Positions 1 to 7,217 of a stretch of 64,000 nt of DNA are shown piece by piece. Position 1 is the stretch's first letter, and the number at the start of each line of letters is the position of its first letter. The position numbers were made by a program, and so were the translations under genes. Source of the stretch: Mycolicibacterium senegalense. Its GTDB lineage: Bacteria > Actinomycetota > Actinomycetes > Mycobacteriales > Mycobacteriaceae. The notes under the pieces are model-generated. The model saw only the letters and a program-made list of their open reading frames with translations, was not told where the DNA came from and ran no database searches. The stretch lies in the NCBI RefSeq assembly GCF_019645875.1, contig NZ_CP081000.1, positions 1,736,001 through 1,800,000 of the forward strand. The letters are read 5' to 3'.

Positions 1-697
1 CCAGGTTGGTCACCATCGAGATACCCAGCACCTGCATACCCGCCGCCCGCGCGGCGATCGTCTCGTGGACTGTCGACATGCCGACAAGGTCGGCCCCGAG
101 GGTCCGCAGCATTCGGATCTCAGCCGGCGTCTCGTAATGCGGGCCCGGCAAACCGGCGTAGACGCCCTCGGTCAGGCTCGGTTCGATCTCTCGGGCCAGT
201 GCCAGCAGCCGGGGTGAGTACGCGTCGACGAGGTCGACGAATTGCGCCCCGACCAGGGGAGACCTTGCGGTGAGGTTGAGGTGGTCGCTGATCAACACCG
301 GCTGCCCGACGTGATATTCGGCTCGCAGGCCGCCGGCAGCGTTGGTGAGCACGACCGTTGAAACGCCGGTGGCCGCTGCGGTCCGCACCGGATGCACCAC
401 ATGCTGCAGGTCATGGCCTTCATAGGCATGGATGCGCCCGGCCAGCACCAGCACCCGGTGATCGCCGACCCGAACCGAATGCACCTGGCCGCCGTGCCCC
501 TGCGCGCTCGGTGGGGTGAAGCCCGGCAGTTCGGCCATCGGCACGGTGGCGACCGGATCGCCGAGCGCGGCCACAGCCGGTGCCCAACCCGAGCCGAGCA
601 CGACCGCCACGTCGTGACGTTCCACGCCGGTGCGCTCCGCGATGGTGGCGGCGCACGTGAGGAGCGGATCTGGCACGGCTGCCTGGAGATCGGTCAC
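1..697 (-). CDS. deoD: Purine nucleoside phosphorylase, 3' end outside window
   Basis: Inosine/guanosine phosphorylase of the trimeric PNP family, a cytosolic purine-salvage enzyme that splits nucleosides with phosphate. Translating the minus strand from a GTG at 697 gives family motifs: [11 protein letters not shown] near residue 35, [13 protein letters not shown] (substrate and phosphate loop), [16 protein letters not shown], and [10 protein letters not shown] with [12 protein letters not shown], where the acidic purine-binding region lies. The frame is still open at base 1, so the C-terminus is missing. It is divergent from amiB1, as in M. tuberculosis (Rv3307/Rv3306c). A TAAGCT box lies 8 nt upstream of the GTG with no Shine-Dalgarno, which suggests a leaderless transcript. 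Family call is confident; the exact start is inferred. Confidence 0.92.
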   Translation of the reverse strand, partial: MTDLQAAVPDPLLTCAATIAERTGVERHDVAVVLGSGWAPAVAALGDPVATVPMAELPGFTPPSAQGHGGQVHSVRVGDHRVLVLAGRIHAYEGHDLQHVVHPVRTAAATGVSTVVLTNAAGGLRAEYHVGQPVLISDHLNLTARSPLVGAQFVDLVDAYSPRLLALAREIEPSLTEGVYAGLPGPHYETPAEIRMLRTLGADLVGMSTVHETIAARAAGMQVLGISMVTNL

Positions 698-744
698 GAT
701 AGGCGAGCTTAACGGCCCTGAACACGCAGTGAGATACTGCGAGG
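698..744. promoter_or_regulatory. Divergent deoD/amiB1 promoter region
   Basis: This 47-bp gap holds opposing start-proximal -10-like boxes. TAAGCT (minus strand, 706-711) lies 8 nt from the deoD GTG. GATACT (733-738) lies 6 nt from the amiB1 ATG. Neither gene has a convincing Shine-Dalgarno, so both may be leaderless. Inferred from spacing only. Confidence 0.4.
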
Positions 745-1932
745 ATGCCGTCTGCCACCGCCTCTCGCAGCGTCGAGGAAGCCATCAACCGGCGTCGTGG
801 CGACCTCGTCGAGCTCTCACATTCGATCCACGCCGAGCCGGAATTGGCCTTCGCCGAGCATCGGAGCTGCGCCAAGACGCAAGAGTTGGCCGCAGAGTAC
901 GGATTCGAGATCACCGAGCGCGCCGGTGGGCTGGACACCGCATTTCGCGCGTCCTACGGGAGCGGCCCACTGGTCATCGGAGTCTGCGCCGAATACGACG
1001 CCCTGCCCGAGATCGGGCATGCCTGTGGGCACAACATCATCGCGGCGTCGGCCGTCGGCACGGCACTGGCTCTGGCCGACGTGGCCGACGAGCTCGGCCT
1101 GACCGTGGTGCTCGTCGGAACGCCGGCCGAGGAGCTCGGCGGCGGAAAGGTTTTGCTGCTCAACGCCGGAGTGTTCGACGACATCGCCGCAACGGTCATG
1201 CTGCATCCCGGGCCGGTCGATATCGCCGCAGCCCGGTCACTGGCCCTTTCCGAGGTGACAGTCGACTACACCGGTAGGGAGTCGCACGCCGCGGTCGCCC
1301 CTTACCTTGGCGTCAACGCGGGCGACGCGGTCACGGTCGCGCAGGTGGCGATCGGCCTGCTGCGTCAGCAACTGATGCCGGGGCAGATGGTGCATGGCAT
1401 CGTCACCCACGGCGGGCAGGCCACCAACGTCATCCCCGGCCGGGCCGAGATGCGCTACACCATGCGGGCCACCGACATGTCCGCGCTTCGTGAGCTGGAG
1501 GACCGGATGGCGGGATGCTTTTCGGCCGGAGCGCTGGCGACCGGCTGCGAGCACCAGGTCACCGAGATCGGACCGGCCTACGCCGAACTGGCGCCCGATC
1601 CGTGGCTGTCGGAGACCGTCCGGGCCGAGATGCTGCGGCTGGGCCGTAACCCGTTGCCGGAGAACGTGGAGGCCAGCGTGCCGTTGGGCAGCACAGACAT
1701 GGGAAACATCAGCCAGGTGATGCCCGGCATCCATCCGGTGATCGGGATCGACTCGGGCGGGGCCGCGATCCACCAGCCGGCGTTCACCGCGGCGGCGGCC
1801 GGGCCGAGTGCCGACAAGGCCGTGATCGAGGGCGCGATCATGTTGGCCCGCACCGTTGTTCAGCTCGCCGAGACACCGGCGCAGCGGAATCGAGTACTGC
1901 AGGCGCAGGAGGAGAGGAGGCGGGCTTCGTGA
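745..1932 (+). CDS. amiB1: M20 family amidohydrolase AmiB1
   Basis: Zinc-dependent M20/M40 amidohydrolase of 395 aa, the family of N-acyl-amino-acid and p-aminobenzoyl-glutamate hydrolases. Metal-ligand motifs are visible: GHACGHN at about residues 91-97 (Cys94, His96) and TPAEELGGG at about 126-134, where the Glu pair supplies the catalytic base and a ligand. The dimerisation (lid) domain lies roughly at 170-290, and a late metal-site stretch reads [10 protein letters not shown]. It overlaps the downstream amiA1 by 4 bp (GTGA), so the two are co-transcribed and probably translationally coupled. The arrangement matches Rv3306c-Rv3305c. The physiological substrate cannot be told from sequence. 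Confidence 0.9.
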   Translation: MPSATASRSVEEAINRRRGDLVELSHSIHAEPELAFAEHRSCAKTQELAAEYGFEITERAGGLDTAFRASYGSGPLVIGVCAEYDALPEIGHACGHNIIAASAVGTALALADVADELGLTVVLVGTPAEELGGGKVLLLNAGVFDDIAATVMLHPGPVDIAAARSLALSEVTVDYTGRESHAAVAPYLGVNAGDAVTVAQVAIGLLRQQLMPGQMVHGIVTHGGQATNVIPGRAEMRYTMRATDMSALRELEDRMAGCFSAGALATGCEHQVTEIGPAYAELAPDPWLSETVRAEMLRLGRNPLPENVEASVPLGSTDMGNISQVMPGIHPVIGIDSGGAAIHQPAFTAAAAGPSADKAVIEGAIMLARTVVQLAETPAQRNRVLQAQEERRRAS

Positions 1933-3095
1933 GTGTGTTGCAGCACGCTGCTGCGCGCTGGTTGTCGGCGAACTACGACGAGATGGTGTCCTGGCGACGC
2001 CATCTGCACGCCCATCCGGAGCTGGGGCGTCAAGAGTTCGCCACCACCGAGTTCGTCGCCCGCCACCTTGCCGATGCCGGGTTGAACCCCAAGGTGTTGC
2101 CCGGTGGTACCGGGCTGACGTGTGACTTCGGGCCCGAAGACGGACCGCGGATCGCGCTGCGCGCAGACATGGACGCCTTGCCGATGGCTGACCGGACCGG
2201 CGCACCCTACGCCTCGACGGTGCCCAACGTCGCGCACGCCTGCGGGCACGACGCCCACACCGCGGTGTTGTTGGGCACGGCCATGGCCTTGTCGTCGGTG
2301 CCGGAGTTGCCGGTCGGGGTGAGGCTGCTGTTCCAGGCGGCCGAGGAGCTGATGCCCGGCGGCGCGATCGACGCCATCAACGCGGGCGTGCTGAACGGGG
2401 TGAGCCGGATCTTCGCTCTGCACTGCGATCCGCGCCTGGCCGTCGGTCGGGTGGCCACGAAGCCCGGACCGATCACCTCGGCCGCAGATTCCATCGAGAT
2501 CACCCTGCACTCGCCGGGCGGGCACACATCCCGGCCGCACCTGACCGGCGACCTCGTCTACGGTCTCGGCACGCTGATCACCGGGCTACCCGGCGTGCTG
2601 TCTCGTCGCATCGACCCGCGCCACGACACCGTGATGGTGTGGGGTGCGGTCAACGCCGGTGTGGCCGCCAACGCCATCCCGCAGATCGGCACCTTGGCCG
2701 GGACCATCCGCACCGCGAGCCGCGACACCTGGCTCACGCTGGAATCGATTGTGGAAGAAACGGTTACGGCGTTGCTGGCTCCGCTCAACATCGAACACAG
2801 CCTCAACTACCGGCGCGGGGTGCCGCCCGTGGTCAACGAAGAGGTGTCCACCCGCATCCTCACCCACGCGATCGAGGCGATCGGCCCCGATGTGCTCGCC
2901 GACACCCATCAGTCCGGCGGCGGCGAGGACTTCTCCTGGTATCTCGAGGACGTACCGGGTGCCATGGGCCGGCTCGGGGTGTGGAGCGGTCAGGGCCCGC
3001 AGCTGGACCTGCATCAGCCGACGTTCGACATCGATGAGCGGGCGCTCGGTGTCGGTGTGCGCACGATGGTCAACATCGTCGCCGCCTCTGGCTAG
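1929..3095 (+). CDS. amiA1: M20 family amidohydrolase AmiA1
   Basis: Second M20 amidohydrolase, 388 aa, paralogous to AmiB1 and closer to the hippurate/IAA-amino-acid hydrolase group. Motifs in order are LRADMDALP (about 77-85), HACGHDAH (103-110, ligands Cys105 and His107), FQAAEEL (135-141, catalytic Glu pair) and HQSGGEDFSW near the C-terminus, as in typical M20 enzymes. The GTG start at 1929 overlaps the amiB1 stop by 4 bp. A repeat element begins 13 bp after the stop. In M. tuberculosis the next gene would be Rv3304; here an extra two-gene module intervenes. Confidence 0.9.
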   Translation: MSVLQHAAARWLSANYDEMVSWRRHLHAHPELGRQEFATTEFVARHLADAGLNPKVLPGGTGLTCDFGPEDGPRIALRADMDALPMADRTGAPYASTVPNVAHACGHDAHTAVLLGTAMALSSVPELPVGVRLLFQAAEELMPGGAIDAINAGVLNGVSRIFALHCDPRLAVGRVATKPGPITSAADSIEITLHSPGGHTSRPHLTGDLVYGLGTLITGLPGVLSRRIDPRHDTVMVWGAVNAGVAANAIPQIGTLAGTIRTASRDTWLTLESIVEETVTALLAPLNIEHSLNYRRGVPPVVNEEVSTRILTHAIEAIGPDVLADTHQSGGGEDFSWYLEDVPGAMGRLGVWSGQGPQLDLHQPTFDIDERALGVGVRTMVNIVAASG

Positions 3096-3107
3096 TGGTT
3101 CTTTCTG

Positions 3108-3161
3108 CACCGCGAGCGTGCGTGTTTGCTGGTCGACACGCCGCATTTCGCCAACATTCTG
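3108..3161 (+). repeat. Dispersed 3'-flank repeat, copy 1
   Basis: The element starts with CGCGAGCGTGCGTGTTTG, continues with GACACGCCGCATTTCGCC, and ends at ATTCTG. It begins 13 bp after the amiA1 stop. Copy 2 (4144 onward) and copy 3 (5193-5246, inverted) share the same skeleton; copies 1 and 3 are nearly identical across ~54 bp. There is no coding potential. Confidence 0.75.
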
Positions 3162-3200
3162 GCGTCACTCGTGGCGTACGAGCGCACATAGGCTGGGAGC

Positions 3201-4136
3201 ATGACAGCTCCGCCCGACGACCAACTGGCATCGGCGACCAGCGCGATGCGGGAGGCTCAAACACTCGAACGTCAGCTCGGTGCCGCCCGGCTGCACGCCG
3301 AAGAGTCCGCTGCCCGGGCTGCGGCAGCCGAGGGTCGACTCGGGGCGGAGTCTCGCGATGTCGACAAGCTGGAATCCCTCTCACTGACCAAGATCTGGGC
3401 TCATTTGAAGGGATCACACGCCGACGATCTGGTCCGCGAAGCCGCCGAGCGTGAGTGCGCCGAGTATGACTACCTCACCCAGCGGGCCCGCGCGGACGCC
3501 GACCAACGGCACGTCGAGTATCTGACCAATCGGATTGCGGCGCTGGGCGATGTCAGACTCGATTTGGAGCGAGCCTTGAACGCAAAGGAGCAGTGGCTGC
3601 GGGATAATGATGGTCCGGGTGCGGCCCGACTCATCGAAATCGCGTCAATGCGTGGTCGATTGACGGCGGAACTCGCGGAGATGGAACAGGCGAGTGCCGC
3701 CGGGCAACGAGCATTGCAGAATTTGCGCAGCGCGGCCGCGCAACTCGACAGTGCCCGGTCCTGGTCGGCCTACGACACCTGGTTCGACGGCGGCCTCATC
3801 GCCAGCATGGTCAAAGAGGGCAAGCTCGACGGCGTTGCGGCGTCGTTGCGTTCGGCTGACACCGATCTCAAGAGATTCAGCACCGAGCTCGCCGACGTTC
3901 ACATGGAAGGTGTGCAGCTCATCGAACTCAGCTCTTTCACAAGGGTTTTCGATGTATGGTTCGACAACTTCTTCACTGATTTCGCAGTGCGCGACCGCAT
4001 CATCGAGGCCCAGGAGAAGGTCGACCAGGCCACCGCGGGTATCAAACGGATCCTTGGCGATCTCGACCGGCGGACCCGCGCTCATGCGGGAGAATTGAAC
4101 CGGTTGGCTGCCGAGCGTGCGGACCTGCTGGCCTAA
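3201..4136 (+). CDS. Coiled-coil protein of unknown function
   Basis: Hydrophilic protein of 311 aa that I do not recognise as a named family. Ala/Glu/Arg/Leu-rich heptad-like stretches cover roughly residues 5-60, 75-120, 130-175 and 265-310. A non-coiled, aromatic-rich middle (about 180-250) contains YDTWFDGGL and VFDVWFDNFFTDF. There is no signal peptide, membrane segment or nucleotide-binding motif. The ATG at 3201 is favoured: TAGGCT ends 6 nt upstream, giving either a leaderless start or a weak GGGAG site. It sits alone between repeat copies 1 and 2, followed by a nuclease-like gene on the same strand. A structural or scaffold partner of that nuclease is possible but is inference only. 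Confidence 0.7.
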   Translation: MTAPPDDQLASATSAMREAQTLERQLGAARLHAEESAARAAAAEGRLGAESRDVDKLESLSLTKIWAHLKGSHADDLVREAAERECAEYDYLTQRARADADQRHVEYLTNRIAALGDVRLDLERALNAKEQWLRDNDGPGAARLIEIASMRGRLTAELAEMEQASAAGQRALQNLRSAAAQLDSARSWSAYDTWFDGGLIASMVKEGKLDGVAASLRSADTDLKRFSTELADVHMEGVQLIELSSFTRVFDVWFDNFFTDFAVRDRIIEAQEKVDQATAGIKRILGDLDRRTRAHAGELNRLAAERADLLA

Positions 4137-4143
4137 CCCCTCG

Positions 4144-4180
4144 CACCGCGAGCGCGCGTGTTTGTCGCCCAACACGCCGC
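4144..4180 (+). repeat. Dispersed 3'-flank repeat, copy 2
   Basis: Begins 8 bp after the stop of the coiled-coil gene with CGCGAGCGCGCGTGTTTG, then AACACGCCGC. It is in the same orientation as copy 1 but diverges after about 37 bp. It is the more degenerate of the three copies. Confidence 0.65.
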
Positions 4181-4297
4181 GCATCACCAGCGCTCCGCGC
4201 ACCCTCGTCGCCATCGGTTGTGCACAGCGCGCGATTCATCCACAGATCCGCACATTGCGTCTACCGAAGTCGTTGCGCACCAACAACGATCGTCGTC

Positions 4298-5185
4298 ATG
4301 AACCCTCAACTGATGCAATTGTTCGACGAACAGGGCGGTGTGGCCACCAGTGGTCAGGTTTTGGCCCACATGACGCGCCACGCATTTCAATCCGCAGTGA
4401 ACTCTGGTGCGCTGGAAAGGATCTGGTACGGAATCTACTGCCGCGGCGAACCCACGGAGCAGCTCCTGTTGCACGGGTTGGATCTCGCATGTGGCCGGAA
4501 GGTGCCGCTCTGCCTCGCCAGCGCCGCAGCCGTGCACGGGTTCGACACCGAAGGCTCAGCCGACCTGCATGTCCTGAATCCGCCGCGATGCCAGCTTCGC
4601 TCGGCTGACGGTTTGGTGGTGCATCGAAGGGACGGTGCGCCATTGACGTCGGTCGACGGCAGGTACGTCACCGCGCCGGCATGGACGGCCGTTGAGGTGG
4701 CCCGCGCGTTGCGCCGCCCGCGCGCGCTGGCCGCCCTGGATGCCGCGTTGCGAAGCGGCACCTGCACTCGCGCCGATCTCTGGCGCGCAGCTCTTGAACA
4801 GGCCGGGCGGCGCGGCATCGTCAACGTTCGGAACCTGATCGCCCTGGCCGATGGGCGCGCCGAGTCACCGATGGAAAGTGAAGCACGGCTGGTGATGCTC
4901 GACGGTGGTTTGCCGGTGCCGGAATTGCAGTTCGAGGTCATCGACGGCAATGGCGCCGTGCGCCGGTTGGACTTCGCCTGGCCGCAGGACAAGGTTGCGG
5001 TCGAGTACGACAGCTTAGACTGGCATGGCAATCCCGATGCGTTGAACAACGATCGCAGGCGTACCGCAGCGTTGAGGGACGTCGGGTGGACCGTCATCTC
5101 GATCGTGTTCGACGATGTGCGGCACCGCGACGGCGAGATGGTGGCGCGGATCAATCGGCAGTTGGGTCACGCTCGTGCGGCGTGA
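4298..5185 (+). CDS. DUF559/AbiEi-like endonuclease-fold protein
   Basis: Protein of 295 aa. The N-terminal part (about 1-75) resembles the winged-helix domain of AbiEi-type antitoxins: a short GGVATSGQV helix-turn-helix, then LERIWYGIY. The C-terminal part (about 190-290) looks like the DUF559/Vsr-type PD-(D/E)XK fold, with SPMESEARL, RRLDFAW and VAVEYD supplying the expected Glu, Asp and Glu, followed by a WH...R.R...L..GW tail. Mycobacteria carry many such proteins and their targets are mostly unknown. The ATG at 4298 is preferred over an upstream in-frame ATG at 4220, which falls in the repeat-flanking sequence. No partner antitoxin kinase was seen. Confidence 0.75.
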   Translation: MNPQLMQLFDEQGGVATSGQVLAHMTRHAFQSAVNSGALERIWYGIYCRGEPTEQLLLHGLDLACGRKVPLCLASAAAVHGFDTEGSADLHVLNPPRCQLRSADGLVVHRRDGAPLTSVDGRYVTAPAWTAVEVARALRRPRALAALDAALRSGTCTRADLWRAALEQAGRRGIVNVRNLIALADGRAESPMESEARLVMLDGGLPVPELQFEVIDGNGAVRRLDFAWPQDKVAVEYDSLDWHGNPDALNNDRRRTAALRDVGWTVISIVFDDVRHRDGEMVARINRQLGHARAA

Positions 5186-5192
5186 GGGTGCA

Positions 5193-5246
5193 CAGAATGC
5201 CGGCGAAATGCGGCGCGTCGGGCGGCAAACGCGCACGGTCGCGGTG
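5193..5246 (-). repeat. Dispersed 3'-flank repeat, copy 3 (inverted)
   Basis: Read on the minus strand it runs CGCGACCGTGCGCGTTTG, then GACGCGCCGCATTTCGCC, then ATTCTG, closely matching copy 1. It starts 6 bp after the stop of the minus-strand cyclotransferase gene, so like copies 1 and 2 it is just 3' of a gene in that gene's own direction. With copy 1 it forms an inverted pair around the 3201-5185 module. Confidence 0.75.
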
Positions 5247-5251
5247 AAAGG

Positions 5252-5719
5252 TTAGGGGCCGATGTTGCGGGCGGGACGGGTGCGCAGATCGTGCACGTAC
5301 TCCTCCGGCGCGCCGGCGATCTCCGCGGCGTCCGCCATCACCCCGAGATAGCGCGCCGAGGGCAAGCCGCCCTCCCAGGCGTCGACCACATAGAGCCAGG
5401 CCAGCACGGGATCGGTGGTGGTGTCCGACGACAACCGGTCCACCCGGCAGCGGATCTTCTTGTGGAACCCGAGTTCGGAGCCCTCCCACCGGTCGAGCGA
5501 ATGCTCGTCGGCCGGTGTCATGTCGTAGAGCACGACGAATACCTTGGACAGCGGGTCCTCGACGACGGTGGCGAGCGCGCCTTCCCAGCCGATGTCCTCC
5601 CCGCCGAAGGTCAACCGCCAGCCATGCAGCCACCCGGTACCCGCCATCGGCGAGTGCGGAGCCCGCTGCTGCATTTGCTCCGGGTGCATGTTCGATCCAT
5701 ACGCGGCATAGAGCGGCAC
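5252..5719 (-). CDS. Gamma-glutamylcyclotransferase-like protein (Rv3304 type)
   Basis: AIG2/GGCT-fold protein of 155 aa. The glycine-rich substrate loop YGSNM is at residues 7-11, followed by LHGWRLTFGG and an internal ...DRWEGSELGFHKK segment, where family members carry the catalytic Glu. Probable activity is gamma-glutamyl amine cyclotransfer or another small-amine transfer; the substrate is unknown. It is divergent from lpdA, as Rv3304 is from Rv3303c. The GTG at 5719 is chosen: TAAGCT ends 8 nt upstream and no Shine-Dalgarno is present. Confidence 0.82.
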   Translation of the reverse strand: MPLYAAYGSNMHPEQMQQRAPHSPMAGTGWLHGWRLTFGGEDIGWEGALATVVEDPLSKVFVVLYDMTPADEHSLDRWEGSELGFHKKIRCRVDRLSSDTTTDPVLAWLYVVDAWEGGLPSARYLGVMADAAEIAGAPEEYVHDLRTRPARNIGP

Positions 5720-5760
5720 GGTAAGACAGCTTAATCGGCGAAGTTGGTTAGGTTAGTCCC
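5720..5760. promoter_or_regulatory. Divergent promoter, cyclotransferase gene/lpdA
   Basis: The minus strand has TAAGCT (5728-5733), 8 nt from the GTG at 5719. The plus strand has TAGGTT (5749-5754), 6 nt from the lpdA GTG at 5761. Both fit the TANNNT -10 consensus of mycobacterial leaderless promoters. Confidence 0.45.
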
Positions 5761-7176
5761 GTGGCTACCCGCATCGTGATCATCGGCGGCGGTCCCGCCG
5801 GCTATGAGGCGGCACTCGTCGCCGCTGCCCGCGGCCCTGAGGTCGCTCATGTGACCGTCGTCGACTCCGACGGCATCGGCGGTGCCTGCGTGTTGTGGGA
5901 CTGTGTGCCGTCCAAGACGTTCATCGCCTCCACCGGGGTGCGTACCGAACTACGGCGTGCCCCCAACCTGGGATATTCGCTGGATTTCGAGCAGGCCAAG
6001 ATCTCGCTGCCGCAGATCAACCAGCGGGTCAAACACCTCGCGACGGCGCAGTCCGACGACATCGCCGAGCGCTTGCGCAGCGAGGGCATCGAGCTGATCG
6101 CGGGCCGGGGCGAACTCATCGACGACGTTCCGGGCATGGCCCAGCACCGGGTCAAGGTCACCGGACCGGACGGCGAGGTCAGCCAGCTGCCCGCCGATGT
6201 GGTGCTCATCGCCACCGGCGCCAGCCCGAGGGTGCTGCCCAACGCCGTTCCCGACGGGGAGCGGATCCTGAACTGGCGCCAGCTCTACGACCTCGAAGCG
6301 CTGCCCGAGCATCTCGTCGTGGTCGGTTCGGGCGTCACCGGCGCCGAGTTCGTCAACGCCTATACCGAACTCGGGGTCACCGTGACGGTCGTGGCCAGCC
6401 GCGACCAGATCCTCCCGCACGAGGATTCCGACGCCGCCGCCGTTTTGGAGGAGGTGTTCTCCGAACGCGGCGTGACGCTGGTCAAGAACGCGCGCGCCCA
6501 GTCGGTGACTCGGACCGACAACGGCGTGTGCGTCACGATGGCCGACGGACGCACCGTCGACGGCAGCCATGCGCTGATGACGGTCGGTTCGGTTCCGAAC
6601 ACGAGTGGTCTGGGTCTGGACCGCGTCGGGATCGAGCTGGGGCCCGGCAACTACCTCAAAGTCGACCGGGTGTCGCGCACCTCGGTGCCGGGCATCTATG
6701 CGGCGGGTGATTGCACCGGCCTGTTGCCGCTGGCCTCGGTGGCGGCCATGCAGGGACGCATCGCGATGTATCACGCCCTCGGTGAGGCGGTGGCCCCGAT
6801 CCGGCTGCGAACCGTCGCCGCGGCGGTGTTCACCCGCCCGGAGATCGCCGCCGTAGGAGTTCCCCAGGCCGCTATCGACGACGGCTCCGTTCCGGCCCGC
6901 ACCCTGACGCTGCCGCTCAACACGAACGCCCGGGCCAAGATGTCCAGCTTGCGCCGTGGTTTCGTCAAGATCTTCTGCCGTCCGGCCACCGGGGTGGTGA
7001 TCGGCGGAGTGGTGGTGGCACCGATCGCTTCCGAGCTGATCCTGCCGATCGCGCTGGCCGTGCAGAACGGTATCCCGGTGGACGAGCTGGCCCAGACCTT
7101 CTCGGTGTACCCGTCGCTGTCGGGTTCGATCACCGAGGCGGCCCGGCAATTGATGAAACACGACGACCTGGACTAG
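5761..7176 (+). CDS. lpdA: NAD(P)H quinone reductase LpdA
   Basis: Flavoprotein of the pyridine-nucleotide disulfide oxidoreductase class I family, 471 aa. LpdA (Rv3303c) is reported to reduce quinones with NAD(P)H. FAD-binding IGGGPAGYEAA lies at residues 8-18, the NAD(P) fold VVGSGVTGAEF near 185, and GIYAAGDCTG near 310. The active-site region reads CVLWDC (Cys43 and Cys48), so both redox cysteines are present; from memory the M. tuberculosis protein has only the second. The C-terminus ends YPSLSGSITEAARQL, so the His-Glu pair of true disulfide reductases is absent. The GTG start has TAGGTT 6 nt upstream (leaderless). It is followed 41 bp later by glpD2. Confidence 0.9.
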   Translation: MATRIVIIGGGPAGYEAALVAAARGPEVAHVTVVDSDGIGGACVLWDCVPSKTFIASTGVRTELRRAPNLGYSLDFEQAKISLPQINQRVKHLATAQSDDIAERLRSEGIELIAGRGELIDDVPGMAQHRVKVTGPDGEVSQLPADVVLIATGASPRVLPNAVPDGERILNWRQLYDLEALPEHLVVVGSGVTGAEFVNAYTELGVTVTVVASRDQILPHEDSDAAAVLEEVFSERGVTLVKNARAQSVTRTDNGVCVTMADGRTVDGSHALMTVGSVPNTSGLGLDRVGIELGPGNYLKVDRVSRTSVPGIYAAGDCTGLLPLASVAAMQGRIAMYHALGEAVAPIRLRTVAAAVFTRPEIAAVGVPQAAIDDGSVPARTLTLPLNTNARAKMSSLRRGFVKIFCRPATGVVIGGVVVAPIASELILPIALAVQNGIPVDELAQTFSVYPSLSGSITEAARQLMKHDDLD

Positions 7177-7205
7177 AGAATCGGGCAGATCCCACGTCGT
7201 CCACG

Positions 7206-7217
7206 TAGCCTGGGAAC
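7206..7217 (+). promoter_or_regulatory. -10 box of a leaderless glpD2 promoter
   Basis: TAGCCT at 7206-7211 is followed by 6 nt and the GTG at 7218, with no Shine-Dalgarno. glpD2 may therefore have its own promoter besides read-through from lpdA. Confidence 0.4.
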
